From CAZPEV01 sp964585635 (GTDB lineage Bacteria > Zixibacteria > MSB-5A5 > GN15 > JAAZOE01): DNA of 64,000 bases. The notes under the pieces were generated by a model. The model was not told the DNA's origin. It ran no database searches and worked only from the letters and a program-made list of their open reading frames with translations. The stretch covers positions 1 to 64,000 of the forward strand of contig CAZPEV010000001.1 in the NCBI GenBank assembly GCA_964585635.1. The letters run 5' to 3'. A program made the position numbers and the translations under genes. Shown in pieces: positions 63,789 through 64,000 of the stretch (the stretch's first letter is position 1; each line of letters opens with the position of its first letter).

Positions 63789-64000
63789 TCAGTATTTCAT
63801 GATTTTGTGACCTGATTTCGCCGCCTTCCTCTGTTTATTCACCGGTCATTATCTGATATCGGCACGAGGCCTCAAATGAATTAGCCCGGTTTTCCCCCGG
63901 TCCCGGCCGCAAAGCGCTGATTCTGCCGGCGGTGCTGTCCGTCATAGGTCGAAGGTGTCGATCTCATTCATGGTATCCGGGTTCATTACTCTGGCCGATA
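63789..64000. other. Right end of the window, no gene seen
   Basis: No frame with a ribosome site or recognisable product and no RNA gene. It may be upstream regulatory DNA of a gene beyond the edge. Confidence 0.4.

Noticed and set aside
63277..63810. 177-codon plus-strand frame across the cold-shock gene
   Set aside because: Covers terminator, coding and leader of the csp gene in antisense; not plausible as a protein.
1..64000. CRISPR array, prophage or integrase
   Set aside because: No regularly spaced short repeats, no phage structural or integrase-like protein anywhere in the window; the tRNA-Gln 3' end shows no nearby duplicate as an attachment site.

Overview
The window looks like a scaffold of a metagenome-assembled genome (three runs of N: 100, 10 and 10 bases) from a moderately GC-rich, Gram-negative bacterium of the FCB group. 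The support is a set of families typical of that group: secreted proteins ending in an 'NPFNP' sorting/FlgD-like domain, a PorV/PorQ-type barrel, DUF4159, DUF4175, DUF2723, DUF5916, and TonB receptors with a carboxypeptidase-like N-terminal domain. A candidate phylum such as Zixibacteria would fit. That placement is inference, because no rRNA gene is present.

Layout. 1-4.9 kb: the 3' part of secA, a GT-C-like membrane protein, an M23-like lipoprotein and a VanZ-like protein. 5-10.8 kb: two secreted cohesin-like proteins, one giant with BACON-like repeats, a dockerin-like segment and an assembly gap. 10.9-17.2 kb (minus strand): TonB receptor, sorting-tagged secreted protein and PorV-like barrel. 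17.6-22.7 kb: a sensory operon (solute-binding protein, histidine kinase, two single-domain receivers, receiver-GAF-kinase hybrid). 22.8-28 kb: a cation efflux transporter with three tandem C-terminal domains, a CPBP protein beside an assembly gap, duplicated palindromic intergenic elements, a small barrel and class II aldolase. 28-34.1 kb: DUF4159, DUF4175 and TPR genes. 34.2-41.3 kb: a small membrane protein with an in-frame amber codon, a DUF2723 glycosyltransferase, and a minus-strand ftsE-ftsX-envC-holB operon whose FtsE has lost most ATPase motifs. 41.5-49.7 kb: YCF48-like propeller, HTH-DUF2087 regulator, tRNA-Gln, mobB, a TonB receptor with a structured leader, and a frameshifted DUF5916 gene.

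49.7-63.3 kb (minus strand) is the most striking part: about 13.5 kb with four multiheme c-type cytochromes carrying 26, 16, 6 and 7 CXXCH motifs (55 in total). Between them lie an NHL propeller, a YVTN-type propeller, a large outer-membrane barrel with a discoidin-like insert, two CsgG/TolB-like proteins and a PpiC-type prolyl isomerase. The hexaheme protein matches my recollection of Geobacter OmcS, the subunit of extracellular cytochrome nanowires, in heme number and in the arrangement of all the extra histidine motifs. I read the region as a complete extracellular electron transfer locus: nanowire subunit, outer-membrane conduit, periplasmic/extracellular heme relays and assembly factors. 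The window ends with a cold-shock protein gene that has a long structured leader.
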